Part shown: positions 8,213-15,566 of the stretch, in pieces
Layout of the letters: each line of letters starts with the position of its first letter
Position numbering within the stretch: the first letter of the stretch is position 1
From: Aalborgiella sp031422495
GTDB lineage: Bacteria > Pseudomonadota > Gammaproteobacteria > Burkholderiales > Burkholderiaceae_C
Assembly: GCA_031422495.1 (NCBI GenBank)
Contig: JANPLX010000083.1
Coordinates: 1 to 21,595, forward strand
DNA: 21,595 nucleotides
Direction of reading: 5' to 3'
The notes under the pieces: model-generated
What the model was told of the DNA's origin: nothing
Database searches by the model: none
What the model saw: the letters and a program-made list of their open reading frames with translations, nothing else
Translations under genes and position numbers: made by a program

Positions 8213-8298
8213 TAATTTTCTGCCCGAATTCTGTGCAAAATGTCACATGTGTTTGTTTATGCGGGTTTAGACGCACTATCGACTAACTATCAACAAAG

Positions 8299-8307
8299 TT
8301 ATCCACA
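8299..8307 (+). promoter_or_regulatory. Perfect DnaA-box consensus (TTATCCACA)
   Basis: The nine bases TTATCCACA match the strong DnaA-binding consensus exactly. It lies about 70 bases upstream of the murU-like start, so DnaA could affect that promoter. Only one exact copy is seen in the gap, and a chance match is possible. Confidence 0.4.
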
Positions 8308-8376
8308 GAAACTGTAGGTAAGCTCCTACGCGTATACAAATCAACAACTTAGTAAGATTTTTTAAAGCAAAAATAC

Positions 8377-9231
8377 GTGAAATCAAGCCAAGTGACCACT
8401 AAAACTTTGATCCTAGCTGCAGGCCGTGGCGAGCGGATGCGTCCTCTGACCGACCATACGCCCAAACCGCTGCTGCAAGTGCGCGGTAAGCCATTGATGC
8501 AGTGGTCTATGGAAGGGTTGGCATGGGGGGACTTTACAGACTTCGTGGTCAACACCGCATGGTTGGGGGAGAAGGTCTCTGCGCATTTTGGCGATAAATT
8601 TGAGTTATTCATGCCTTTTGGGGTCAATTTAAGCACCAAGCCGGCGTATTTATTGCCTGAGAAGCTATCAAAAAGTGAGCAAATAAAGAACGATTCTGCC
8701 ACTGTAAATATCCGCTATTCGCACGAAGGACGCGACTTTGGCGGCGCACTGGAGACGGCGGGGGGCATCGTTCGGGCGTTGCCGATGTTGTGTGAGCGTG
8801 AAGATGATGATATTTTTTGGGTTCTGGCTGGAGATGTCTTCGCGCCTGATTTTGTATTTGCACAAGATGCCGTCGATAAATTTATAGCTAGTGGTAAGTT
8901 GGCGCACATTTGGCTGGTGCCGAACCCAGAGCACAATCTCAAAGGCGATTTTGGACTTCAATCAGATGGTTTGGCCTTGAATGAGGCCTCTTTAGGTGGT
9001 CAAAAATACACCTTCAGCACCATCGCGCTGTACCGCAAGTCCTTGTTTTCATTGCCTTATTGCGATATTCCCGAAGGCAACCCTTACGGTATCAAAGCCG
9101 CCTTAGCGCCGCTGCTCAGAAAAGCCATTGCCGAACAGAAGGTGAGCGGCGAGTTGTACACTGGCGCATGGACAGATGTGGGGACGCCTGAGCGCTTGGC
9201 GCAGATCAATCAAATGACTACAACTGAGTAA
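8377..9231 (+). CDS. murU: MurU-like sugar-phosphate nucleotidyltransferase
   Basis: 284-residue cytosolic nucleotidyltransferase. The N-terminus carries the signature LAAGRGERMRPLTDHTPKPL (residues 13-32), the metal-binding aspartate lies in LAGDVF (D153), and GAWTDVGTPERL is near the end. This layout fits MurU, which converts N-acetylmuramate 1-phosphate to UDP-MurNAc in cell-wall recycling, and the following gene is pepP, a common neighbour in Burkholderiales. A sister specificity such as mannose- or glucose-1-phosphate cannot be excluded. It is longer than typical MurU (about 220-250) because of an extra hydrophilic segment at residues 76-109. The kinase partner amgK, often directly upstream, is not in the window. 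The start is GTG, with no better ATG. Confidence 0.78.
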   Translation: MKSSQVTTKTLILAAGRGERMRPLTDHTPKPLLQVRGKPLMQWSMEGLAWGDFTDFVVNTAWLGEKVSAHFGDKFELFMPFGVNLSTKPAYLLPEKLSKSEQIKNDSATVNIRYSHEGRDFGGALETAGGIVRALPMLCEREDDDIFWVLAGDVFAPDFVFAQDAVDKFIASGKLAHIWLVPNPEHNLKGDFGLQSDGLALNEASLGGQKYTFSTIALYRKSLFSLPYCDIPEGNPYGIKAALAPLLRKAIAEQKVSGELYTGAWTDVGTPERLAQINQMTTTE

Positions 9232-9269
9232 ATTTCACTTCGTAAATTCTAAAAAAACCTAGTAAATAT

Positions 9270-10658
9270 ATGACTACAAACACCATTTACGCCACCCGTC
9301 GCGCCCGATTCGCTGCTTCATTAGGCGCCGATGGCATCGCCATCATCCCGACCGCGCCCGAGCGCCCGCGAAACCGCGACAGCGACTTTTTGTACCGTTT
9401 TGACAGCTATTTCCATTATTTAACGGGTTTCAAAGAACCCAATGCGACCTTGGTCATCACTGGGGATGGCAAATCAACACTGTTTTGCGCACCGAAAGAC
9501 ATGGAGCGTGAGATTTGGGATGGTTTTAGACTCGGGCCAACCTCCGCCCCAGCAGCTTTGGGCATTGATGCGGCGTATTCCTGTGTGGAGTTGGATGCAC
9601 TGTTGCCGAAATTGCTAGAAAACAAATCTGCTGTTTATTACCCGTTTGCGATTTATCCAGGGCTAGAAACGCAAGTCGACGGCTGGCTCGCCAAAGTCCG
9701 CGCCCGCGTGCGCTACGGCGCGTTGTGCCCTGAAACCCAGCGCGATGCCTGCGCAGTGCTGGACGAAATGCGCATGATCAAAGACGTAGCCGAACAAGCC
9801 ACCATGCGCCGTGCCGCGCAAATCAGCGCGGCTGGTCATATTCGCGCTATGCAGCGCAGCGCCCAGATGCTGCGCGACGGCAAAGTCGTGCGCGAATATC
9901 ACTTAGACGCCGAGCTACTGCACGAATTTCGCCAGCAGGGCTCGCAATACTCCGCCTACAGTGCCATCGTCGCCGCCGGTGCCAATGCCTGCGTGCTGCA
10001 TTACCGTGCCGATGACGCACCCGTCAAAAGTGGTGATTTGGTGTTGATAGACGCCGGCTGCGAGCTAGATGGCTACGCCAGCGACATCACCCGCACCTTC
10101 CCGGCTAACGGCAAGTTCACCGGACCGCAGCGTGCGCTGTATGACATTGTGTTGGCTAGTCAAGAAGCGGCAGTTGCGGTCACCAAACCCGGATCACGGT
10201 TCATTGATCCGCACGAAGCAGCCGTCAAAGTCTTGGCGCAAGGTATGTTAGACGTGGGCTTGCTCGACAAAAACAAAGTTGGCAGCCTGCAAGACGTCAT
10301 CGAAAAGCGCGCGTATTTTGCTTTCTACATGCACCGCACGGGTCACTGGTTGGGTATGGATGTGCACGATTGCGGTGGTTACAACGAGCCGTCTGAGTTG
10401 GGCAACACGACACAACGCACAGACCCCCTGAGCAACGAACTCATCACCAACCGCCCCAGCCGTATCCTACGCCCCGGCATGGTTTTGACCATCGAACCCG
10501 GTATCTACGTTCGACCTGCCGCTGGTGTGCCCGAACAGTTCCACAACATCGGTATCCGCATCGAAGACGACGCGATTGTGAATGAGGGTGGCTGCGAGCT
10601 GATCAGCCGTGGCGTGCCGGTGAAGGCGGGTGAAATTGAAGCATTGATGAAGTCATAA
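9270..10658 (+). CDS. pepP: Xaa-Pro aminopeptidase (aminopeptidase P, M24B)
   Basis: 462-residue cytosolic dinuclear-metal peptidase that removes N-terminal residues preceding proline. The N-terminal AMP_N domain (about 5-135) contains DSDFLYRFDSYFHYLTGF. The C-terminal pita-bread domain shows the five metal ligands in order: two aspartates in IDAGCELDGYASDITRTF, a histidine in HRTGHWLGMDVHD, a glutamate in TIEPGIYV and a glutamate in IRIEDD. All ligands are intact and the length is normal. ATG at 9270 lies 38 bases after the murU-like stop; the ribosome binding site is weak. Probably cotranscribed with the gene before it. Confidence 0.95.
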   Translation: MTTNTIYATRRARFAASLGADGIAIIPTAPERPRNRDSDFLYRFDSYFHYLTGFKEPNATLVITGDGKSTLFCAPKDMEREIWDGFRLGPTSAPAALGIDAAYSCVELDALLPKLLENKSAVYYPFAIYPGLETQVDGWLAKVRARVRYGALCPETQRDACAVLDEMRMIKDVAEQATMRRAAQISAAGHIRAMQRSAQMLRDGKVVREYHLDAELLHEFRQQGSQYSAYSAIVAAGANACVLHYRADDAPVKSGDLVLIDAGCELDGYASDITRTFPANGKFTGPQRALYDIVLASQEAAVAVTKPGSRFIDPHEAAVKVLAQGMLDVGLLDKNKVGSLQDVIEKRAYFAFYMHRTGHWLGMDVHDCGGYNEPSELGNTTQRTDPLSNELITNRPSRILRPGMVLTIEPGIYVRPAAGVPEQFHNIGIRIEDDAIVNEGGCELISRGVPVKAGEIEALMKS

Positions 10659-10697
10659 TCTGACTAATAATAAACAGTTAAACAAAAGGAGACACCC

Positions 10698-11663
10698 ATG
10701 AAAACCACTTTCAAACTACTTGCAACCAGCTGTATCGCTGGATTAATGGCTTTGGGCGGCGTCAGCACGCAGGCGCAATCCTTTCCATCAAAACCACTCA
10801 AATTCGTCGTCCCCTTCCCAGCTGGTAGTGCGACAGACAGCGTTGGTCGCATCGTAGCGCAGGCCATGAGTGAAGCGCTTGGACAACCGATTGCAGTGGA
10901 CAACAAAGCGGGGGCGAATGGCATTCCGGGGGCGGATTTTGTGAAGTCGGCGACGGCTGACCCTTACACGCTGCTGGTGACGACCAGCACCACGCAAGCG
11001 GCGAATGTGAGCTTGTACAAAAAGCTACCTTATGACCCTGTGAAAGATTTCACACCGATTGGCATGATTGGCAACACGGGGTTTATTTTGATGGTGAAGC
11101 CGGAGTTTCCAGCGAAGGATATGAAAGAGTTTGTCGCTTATGCCAAGGCGAACAAGCTGGCTTATGGTCACGGCTCATCGGGTTCATTGGTGTCTGGCGC
11201 GTTGGTGGCGCAGCTGGGTGGGTTTGAGGCTTTGGGCGTGCCGTATAAAGGCATTCCACCCGCGTTGACTGATTTGATGGGTGGGCAATTGCAGTTTGCG
11301 TTTGCCGACGTGGGTAACGCGATGACGCAAATCAACGGTGGGCGTTTGCGTGGCTTGGGTGTGACAACGGCTGTGCGTGCGGGCAAAGCGCCTAACATTC
11401 CACCGATTGGCGACACGGTGAAGGGATACGAAGTCAGCGCTTGGTTTGCGCTGATGGCACCTGCCAATATCCCTGCGGCTGATGCCAAGAAGTTGGGCGA
11501 TACATTACGTGCTGTTTTGGCGAAGCCCGAAGTCAAAGAAAAACTGGCGAATGCTGGCATTGATTTGGATGTGCAAGACAGCGCTGCGTTGGCGCGGATT
11601 ATTGATGCTGAGATCAAAAAATGGTCTGGCTGGGTGAAGTTGGCAGGCATCGCGCCAGAGTGA
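10698..11663 (+). CDS. Bug-family (TctC) periplasmic tricarboxylate-type solute receptor
   Basis: 321-residue secreted binding protein with a clear Sec signal peptide (cleavage after STQA, residue 26). The mature start SFPSKPLKFVVPFPAG and the run VDNKAGANGIPGADFV are characteristic of the Bug receptors abundant in Burkholderiales. Such receptors capture carboxylates, amino acids or aromatics, usually for TctAB-type carriers; the ligand cannot be read from sequence, and no tctAB genes lie nearby. A strong ribosome binding site AAAGGAG sits six bases before the ATG. The stop overlaps the next gene's GTG start (GTGA), so receptor and CoA transferase are translationally coupled, and the ligand is probably an acid that is activated as a CoA ester. 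Confidence 0.93.
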   Translation: MKTTFKLLATSCIAGLMALGGVSTQAQSFPSKPLKFVVPFPAGSATDSVGRIVAQAMSEALGQPIAVDNKAGANGIPGADFVKSATADPYTLLVTTSTTQAANVSLYKKLPYDPVKDFTPIGMIGNTGFILMVKPEFPAKDMKEFVAYAKANKLAYGHGSSGSLVSGALVAQLGGFEALGVPYKGIPPALTDLMGGQLQFAFADVGNAMTQINGGRLRGLGVTTAVRAGKAPNIPPIGDTVKGYEVSAWFALMAPANIPAADAKKLGDTLRAVLAKPEVKEKLANAGIDLDVQDSAALARIIDAEIKKWSGWVKLAGIAPE

Positions 11664-12871
11664 ACGACATAAATCAAGGTGCTAATCAAGGCGCGCTGAG
11701 CGGCTATCGTATCGTAGACCTCACAGGCGTTGTCCTCGGCCCCTACGCCACGCAGATATTGGGTGACTATGGTGCAGATGTTATCAAGGTCGAGCCGCCC
11801 AGTGGCGACATCATGCGCCATGCTGGGCCAATGCAACATGCGGGGATGGGGCATATTTTCATCAATGCAAATCGCAACAAGCGCTCCATCGTTTTAGATT
11901 TGAAAAAGCCGCGCGAGCATGCGGCTTTACTCAAACTGTGTGAAACCGCTGATGTGCTGACCTTTAATATTCGCCCCGGCTCCATGGCGCGGCTGGCGCT
12001 AAGCTACGAGGATTTAGAAAAAATCAACCCGCGGCTGATTTATTGTGGCGCTTACGGCTACTCTGAAGGTGGCCCGTATTCTGATTTCCCAGCCTATGAT
12101 GACTTGATTCAGGGCGCAGCGTGTATTCCTTGGTTGATGACGCAAAGCGGCAGCACTGAACCGCGCTATGTGCCTGCTACGTTTGCGGACCGTGTGACAG
12201 CGTTGAACATGGTGCATGCGGTGATGGCGGCTATCATTGCACGTGACAAAAAGGGTGGCACGGGGCTAGGGCAAAGCGTTGAAGTGCCGATGTTTGAGTG
12301 TTTGCTGCAGTTTGTGCTGGGTGAGCATTTGGGCGGTGAGACGTGGCAACCACCAGTCACCGCATCGCTCGGTGAAGAGATGGGGAATATGGGACACAGT
12401 CGGATGCTGTCACCCAATCGCAAACCGTATAAAACCAGTGATGGCTATGTTTGCGCACTGATGTACAACGACGCGCACTGGCGGAGTTTTCTGGAGTTGA
12501 TAGGTGAGGGTGAGCGTTTCATGCAAGATGCGCGTTTCACTACGCAATCAGCACGGATAAAACATATCGACGAGTTGTATGCGTTCGTGCAAACCAAGCT
12601 GCGGTTGCAAACCAGTGCGCATTGGTTGAAGGTTTTAGTTGCCAGCGACATTCCTGTGATGCCGATGATGAAGTTGCCAGATTTATTGACCGACCCGCAT
12701 TTGGCTGCGACGGGTGGTTGGGTAGATGTTCAGCACCCGTTTGAGGGAAAGCTGCGGCAACTGCGCCCACCAGTTCGTATGAGCGATACGCCAACAGCTA
12801 TTTCTCGACCTGCCCCTAAGTTGGGTGAACACACAGCCGAAATTCTGCAAGAAATCAACATGGTTGTTTAA
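11660..12871 (+). CDS. CaiB/BaiF class III CoA transferase
   Basis: 403-residue cytosolic class III CoA transferase, which moves CoA between acyl-CoA and a free carboxylic acid. The fold start LSGYRIVDLTGVVLGPYATQ, then GADVIKVEPPSGD and ADVLTFNIRPGSMARL are typical, and the expected catalytic aspartate is D177 in YVPATFADRVTAL. The frame is open further upstream, but the GTG at 11660 overlapping the receptor stop by four bases gives an N-terminus consistent with the family. The coupling to a Bug receptor suggests that the imported acid is its substrate. The specific substrate is not recognisable; formyl-, succinyl- or mesaconyl-type activities are all possible. Confidence 0.93.
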   Translation: MNDINQGANQGALSGYRIVDLTGVVLGPYATQILGDYGADVIKVEPPSGDIMRHAGPMQHAGMGHIFINANRNKRSIVLDLKKPREHAALLKLCETADVLTFNIRPGSMARLALSYEDLEKINPRLIYCGAYGYSEGGPYSDFPAYDDLIQGAACIPWLMTQSGSTEPRYVPATFADRVTALNMVHAVMAAIIARDKKGGTGLGQSVEVPMFECLLQFVLGEHLGGETWQPPVTASLGEEMGNMGHSRMLSPNRKPYKTSDGYVCALMYNDAHWRSFLELIGEGERFMQDARFTTQSARIKHIDELYAFVQTKLRLQTSAHWLKVLVASDIPVMPMMKLPDLLTDPHLAATGGWVDVQHPFEGKLRQLRPPVRMSDTPTAISRPAPKLGEHTAEILQEINMVV

Positions 12872-12885
12872 GTTGAGTGTCTAGA

Positions 12886-13032
12886 ATGAGTGCTCAATTG
12901 CAACAAATCCATCCAACAGGGTGTTTGCACAGCGTCAACACGGGTAAAGCTAAACCATTGCTGATGGGTGGTCGGCGAAGCCTAAGTGTTGCGAAGGCGC
13001 TGGATGCGAAATGGGCGAAGCATGCGCGTTGA
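12886..13032 (+). CDS. Small ORF, possibly an N-terminal remnant of a MOSC-domain protein
   Basis: 48-codon ORF from an ATG 14 bases after the CoA transferase stop, ending at a TGA that overlaps the LRR-kinase start region by 11 bases. The product contains LHSVNTGKAKPLLMGGRRSL, which resembles the first strand region of MOSC-domain (YiiM-like) proteins, where patterns such as 'SVNTG...PL..GGR...S.I.K' occur. The rest of a MOSC domain is absent, and the frame changes into the LRR-kinase gene. It is therefore either a gene remnant left by a deletion or a short leader ORF coupled to the kinase gene. The MOSC resemblance is from memory over only about 30 residues. Confidence 0.3.
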   Translation: MSAQLQQIHPTGCLHSVNTGKAKPLLMGGRRSLSVAKALDAKWAKHAR

Positions 13033-14419
13033 CACCCAAGCTGCGCTTGAAGCCAAAGCATTGACAACCTTAGGGCAGCTTAAAGCGGGGCTATTAGTTG
13101 GCATCCGGCGCCTGGATTTGTCATGCGGACTGACTGAGTTTCCACGCGAAATTTTTGACTTGGCAGATTCGCTTGAAATTTTGAATCTTTCTGGCAATAG
13201 CTTGACCAGCTTACCGCATGATTTGCCGCGTTTGCACAAACTAAATATTCTGTTCTGCTCCAATAACCTGTTTACCGAATTGCCCAAAGTGCTTGGGCAA
13301 TGCAAAAAACTAACGATGGTTGGCTTTAAAGCGAATCAGATCAGCAGGGTGCCAGATGAGGCGCTTGCCCCTACGTTGCGATGGTTGATTTTGACTGATA
13401 ACCGAATTCAAAATCTGCCAAGCAGTATTGGGCAATGCCTGCAAATGCAAAAGCTGATGTTAGCGGGTAACCAGCTTAGTGAATTGCCCGTTGAACTAGC
13501 TGGATGCAGCAATCTTGAGTTGCTGCGGTTGTCAGCGAACCGATTTAATGTTTTGCCATCTTGGATACTGACAATGCCTAACTTAGCATGGTTGGCAATA
13601 GCGGTAAATCCATTGACAGACGGTTTTGAAGCGACTAGAGAAGCCCCCTTGATTGCAAGTGTGGATTGGCGGCAATTAGAGTTGGGTGCACAACTAGGCG
13701 AGGGTGCCTCAGGCGTGATTTACCAAGCTAAGATGCAGCAAACGAATTTACCTAGCGTAGAAGTAGCCGTCAAAGTATTCAAAAGTGCCGTGACCAGTGA
13801 TGGTATGCCGCGCAGCGAAATGGCAGCCAATATCGCCGTGGGTTTGCATCCGCATGTTGTCGGGGTCTTGGGAAAAATTAAACATCATCCTGAAAGTGCG
13901 CAGGGCTTGGTCATGCCCTTGATTTCAGCTGACTACACCAACCTTGCTCAACCACCCAGCTTAGATTCGTGTACGCGGGATGTGTATGCGCAAAATACAG
14001 CTTTTAGCTTGTCGCAGCTTTGTGAAATCGCAAATAGCGTTAGTAGCGCTGCCGCGCACTTACATGCTTGCGGCGTTTTGCACGGTGATTTGTATGCGCA
14101 CAATATTTTGCGCAACGTAGTAGGGCATAGCTTTTTGGGTGATTTTGGTGCGGCATCATTTTTATCAATGAAAGATGCAGTTACTTCGCTAGCGCTGCAA
14201 CGCATTGAGGTACGGGCATTCGGCATTTTTCTGGACGAGCTGTTGGCGCATTGTCGCGAATTAGAGGGTGATACACATCAAGCTGTCAGGGCGAAGCTAG
14301 CTGAATTGCACCAGAAATGCACACAAACGAAGGTGTCTGCACGCCCGTTACTGGCAGATGTAGTTCGCGAACTATCTGCGCTTCAACATCACATCGAAGT
14401 TACTAGCAGCATCTCGTAG
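13022..14419 (+). CDS. Leucine-rich-repeat protein kinase
   Basis: 465-residue protein without signal peptide or membrane helix. Residues about 25-195 form six or seven leucine-rich repeats (LEILNLSGNSLTSLP, LRWLILTDNRIQNLP, MQKLMLAGNQLSELP). Residues about 220-450 form a compact eukaryotic-like kinase domain: glycine loop LGEGASG, a lysine in VAVKVFKS, catalytic loop HGDLYAHN (H354) with HGD in place of HRD, and DFG at 374. The core catalytic residues look present, so activity is plausible; targets are unknown. The frame is open from 12986 (GTG) with ATGs at 13004 and 13022. I chose 13022 because MRVDTQAALEAKALTTL leads directly into the repeats. Its last 31 bases overlap the converging alcohol dehydrogenase gene. 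Confidence 0.85.
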   Translation: MRVDTQAALEAKALTTLGQLKAGLLVGIRRLDLSCGLTEFPREIFDLADSLEILNLSGNSLTSLPHDLPRLHKLNILFCSNNLFTELPKVLGQCKKLTMVGFKANQISRVPDEALAPTLRWLILTDNRIQNLPSSIGQCLQMQKLMLAGNQLSELPVELAGCSNLELLRLSANRFNVLPSWILTMPNLAWLAIAVNPLTDGFEATREAPLIASVDWRQLELGAQLGEGASGVIYQAKMQQTNLPSVEVAVKVFKSAVTSDGMPRSEMAANIAVGLHPHVVGVLGKIKHHPESAQGLVMPLISADYTNLAQPPSLDSCTRDVYAQNTAFSLSQLCEIANSVSSAAAHLHACGVLHGDLYAHNILRNVVGHSFLGDFGAASFLSMKDAVTSLALQRIEVRAFGIFLDELLAHCRELEGDTHQAVRAKLAELHQKCTQTKVSARPLLADVVRELSALQHHIEVTSSIS

Positions 14420-15525
14420 TCTTCAGTTGTCGCAATCCGTGGATTTGTTTTGTGGCAATGGTCCGCCAGCGCGCCTTTGATGATGTTGGCGAACCAGTCG
14501 TGCTTTACACCCAAAGCATCCAAACCGGTGGGCAAGCCAAGACGCGCATTCATGTCTTTGATGGCGGAGGGAATGTCGCTGCCGGATGTCAAACCCATGG
14601 CCTGCGCCATGCGTTGCAAGCGGTGCTCGTTTTGAATAGATGTCGCGGTTGCGTTGAAGCTAACAACAGCCGGTAAAAACATCGCGTTCAACGTGCCGTG
14701 GTGAAGCCCAGGGTTAACGCCGCCCAAGCTGTGACTCAGACTATGTACACAGCCTAATCCTTTTTGAAAAGCCATCGCGCCCTGCATTGATGCGCTCATC
14801 ATGTTCATGCGCGCATCAATGTCGTTGCCGTTATTTGTCGCACGTTCGATGTTTGCCCACGCACGTGTTAAGCCGTCTAAGCCAATGCCATCAGCGGGCG
14901 GATTGAAAGCAGGAGCCATGAAGGTTTCCATGCAATGCGCCACAGCATCCATGCCTGTTGCAGCCGTTAATTTTGCTGGTAAACCGAGGGTGAGTTCAGG
15001 GTCGCAAATCGCAGCTTTGGGCACCAAATGCCATGAGTGGAAGCCCAGCTTTCGGTGATCATCCACAATCAAAATCGCGCCACGAGCCACTTCACTGCCC
15101 GTGCCACTGGTGGTGGGTACAGCGATTAATGGTGCTGCACGGTCTGTGATCAGCAAAGAGCCGCCTTCGATAGTTGCGTAAGTATTCAATGGACCTTCAT
15201 GGGTCGCAGCAATTGCCACACCTTTAGCGCAATCAATAGACGAGCCGCCACCCACAGCAATCAATCCGTCACATTTATTGGTTTTGTAGCTGGCAGCAGC
15301 CGCGCGCACGGCAGCTTCTGTTGGGTTGGATGGCGTTTGGTCAAACACTGCTACCGTCATGCCTGGCAGATTATCCAATGCCTTTTGCAGAATGCCCGCA
15401 GCTTTTACGCCTTGGTCGGTGATGATGAGTGGACGGCTGATGCCTACACGCTCGCACTCTTGCTTTAGTAATTTGATAGCACCAGCTTCAAATTGAATGT
15501 GTGTGACGTAATAAATAAAAGCCAT
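14389..15525 (-). CDS. Iron-containing alcohol dehydrogenase (group III)
   Basis: 378-residue cytosolic NAD(P)-dependent dehydrogenase of the iron-activated family. The nucleotide-binding motif is GGGSSID (92-98) followed by PTTSGTGSEV (137-146). The metal ligands are complete, with spacing like that of FucO: D193 and H197 (GMDAVAHCMETF), H261 (GCVHSLSH) and H275 (GLHHGT). The ATG at 15525 has AAGGTAG upstream. It begins 41 bases after the second permease gene of the PhnDCEE-type importer, on the same strand, so it may be the last gene of that operon. The substrate is unknown; phosphonoacetaldehyde-type substrates have related enzymes, but nothing here proves such a role. Confidence 0.92.
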   Translation of the reverse strand: MAFIYYVTHIQFEAGAIKLLKQECERVGISRPLIITDQGVKAAGILQKALDNLPGMTVAVFDQTPSNPTEAAVRAAAASYKTNKCDGLIAVGGGSSIDCAKGVAIAATHEGPLNTYATIEGGSLLITDRAAPLIAVPTTSGTGSEVARGAILIVDDHRKLGFHSWHLVPKAAICDPELTLGLPAKLTAATGMDAVAHCMETFMAPAFNPPADGIGLDGLTRAWANIERATNNGNDIDARMNMMSASMQGAMAFQKGLGCVHSLSHSLGGVNPGLHHGTLNAMFLPAVVSFNATATSIQNEHRLQRMAQAMGLTSGSDIPSAIKDMNARLGLPTGLDALGVKHDWFANIIKGALADHCHKTNPRIATTEDYEMLLVTSM

Positions 15526-15566
15526 GAAACTACCTTACAAAAATTCTCATACGGTTTCTTATGATC

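Larger units (their letters stand above)
8087..8376. other. Intergenic gap between hemE and the murU-like gene
   Basis: 290 bases without a convincing gene and AT-richer than its surroundings. It holds a small GCTGC-CCC-GCAGC hairpin (8128-8140), a possible degenerate copy of the dispersed repeat (8165-8212), three TGTCA words (8146, 8155, 8241) with the last running into the palindrome CACATGTG (8244-8251), a perfect DnaA-box consensus (8299-8307), and a short inverted repeat GTAGG/CCTAC (8314-8329). The murU promoter must lie here. I do not see tandem repeats or multiple DnaA boxes of the kind expected of a replication origin. Confidence 0.55.

Noticed and set aside
8087..8376. Replication origin, because of the perfect DnaA box in an AT-rich gap
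   Set aside because: Only one exact box is visible, there is no dnaA, dnaN, gidA or parAB nearby and no AT-rich tandem repeats. A single nine-base match can be chance or promoter-related.
11168..11854. Minus-strand open frame of 228 codons across the receptor/CoA transferase junction
   Set aside because: It is antisense to two strongly supported coupled genes and its product has no recognisable domain; the length reflects low stop-codon frequency in the opposite frame.
14389..15525. Assigning the alcohol dehydrogenase as phosphonoacetaldehyde reductase because it follows PhnE-like permeases
   Set aside because: No other phosphonate metabolism gene is present and the importer is more likely for selenium; family membership alone does not define the substrate.
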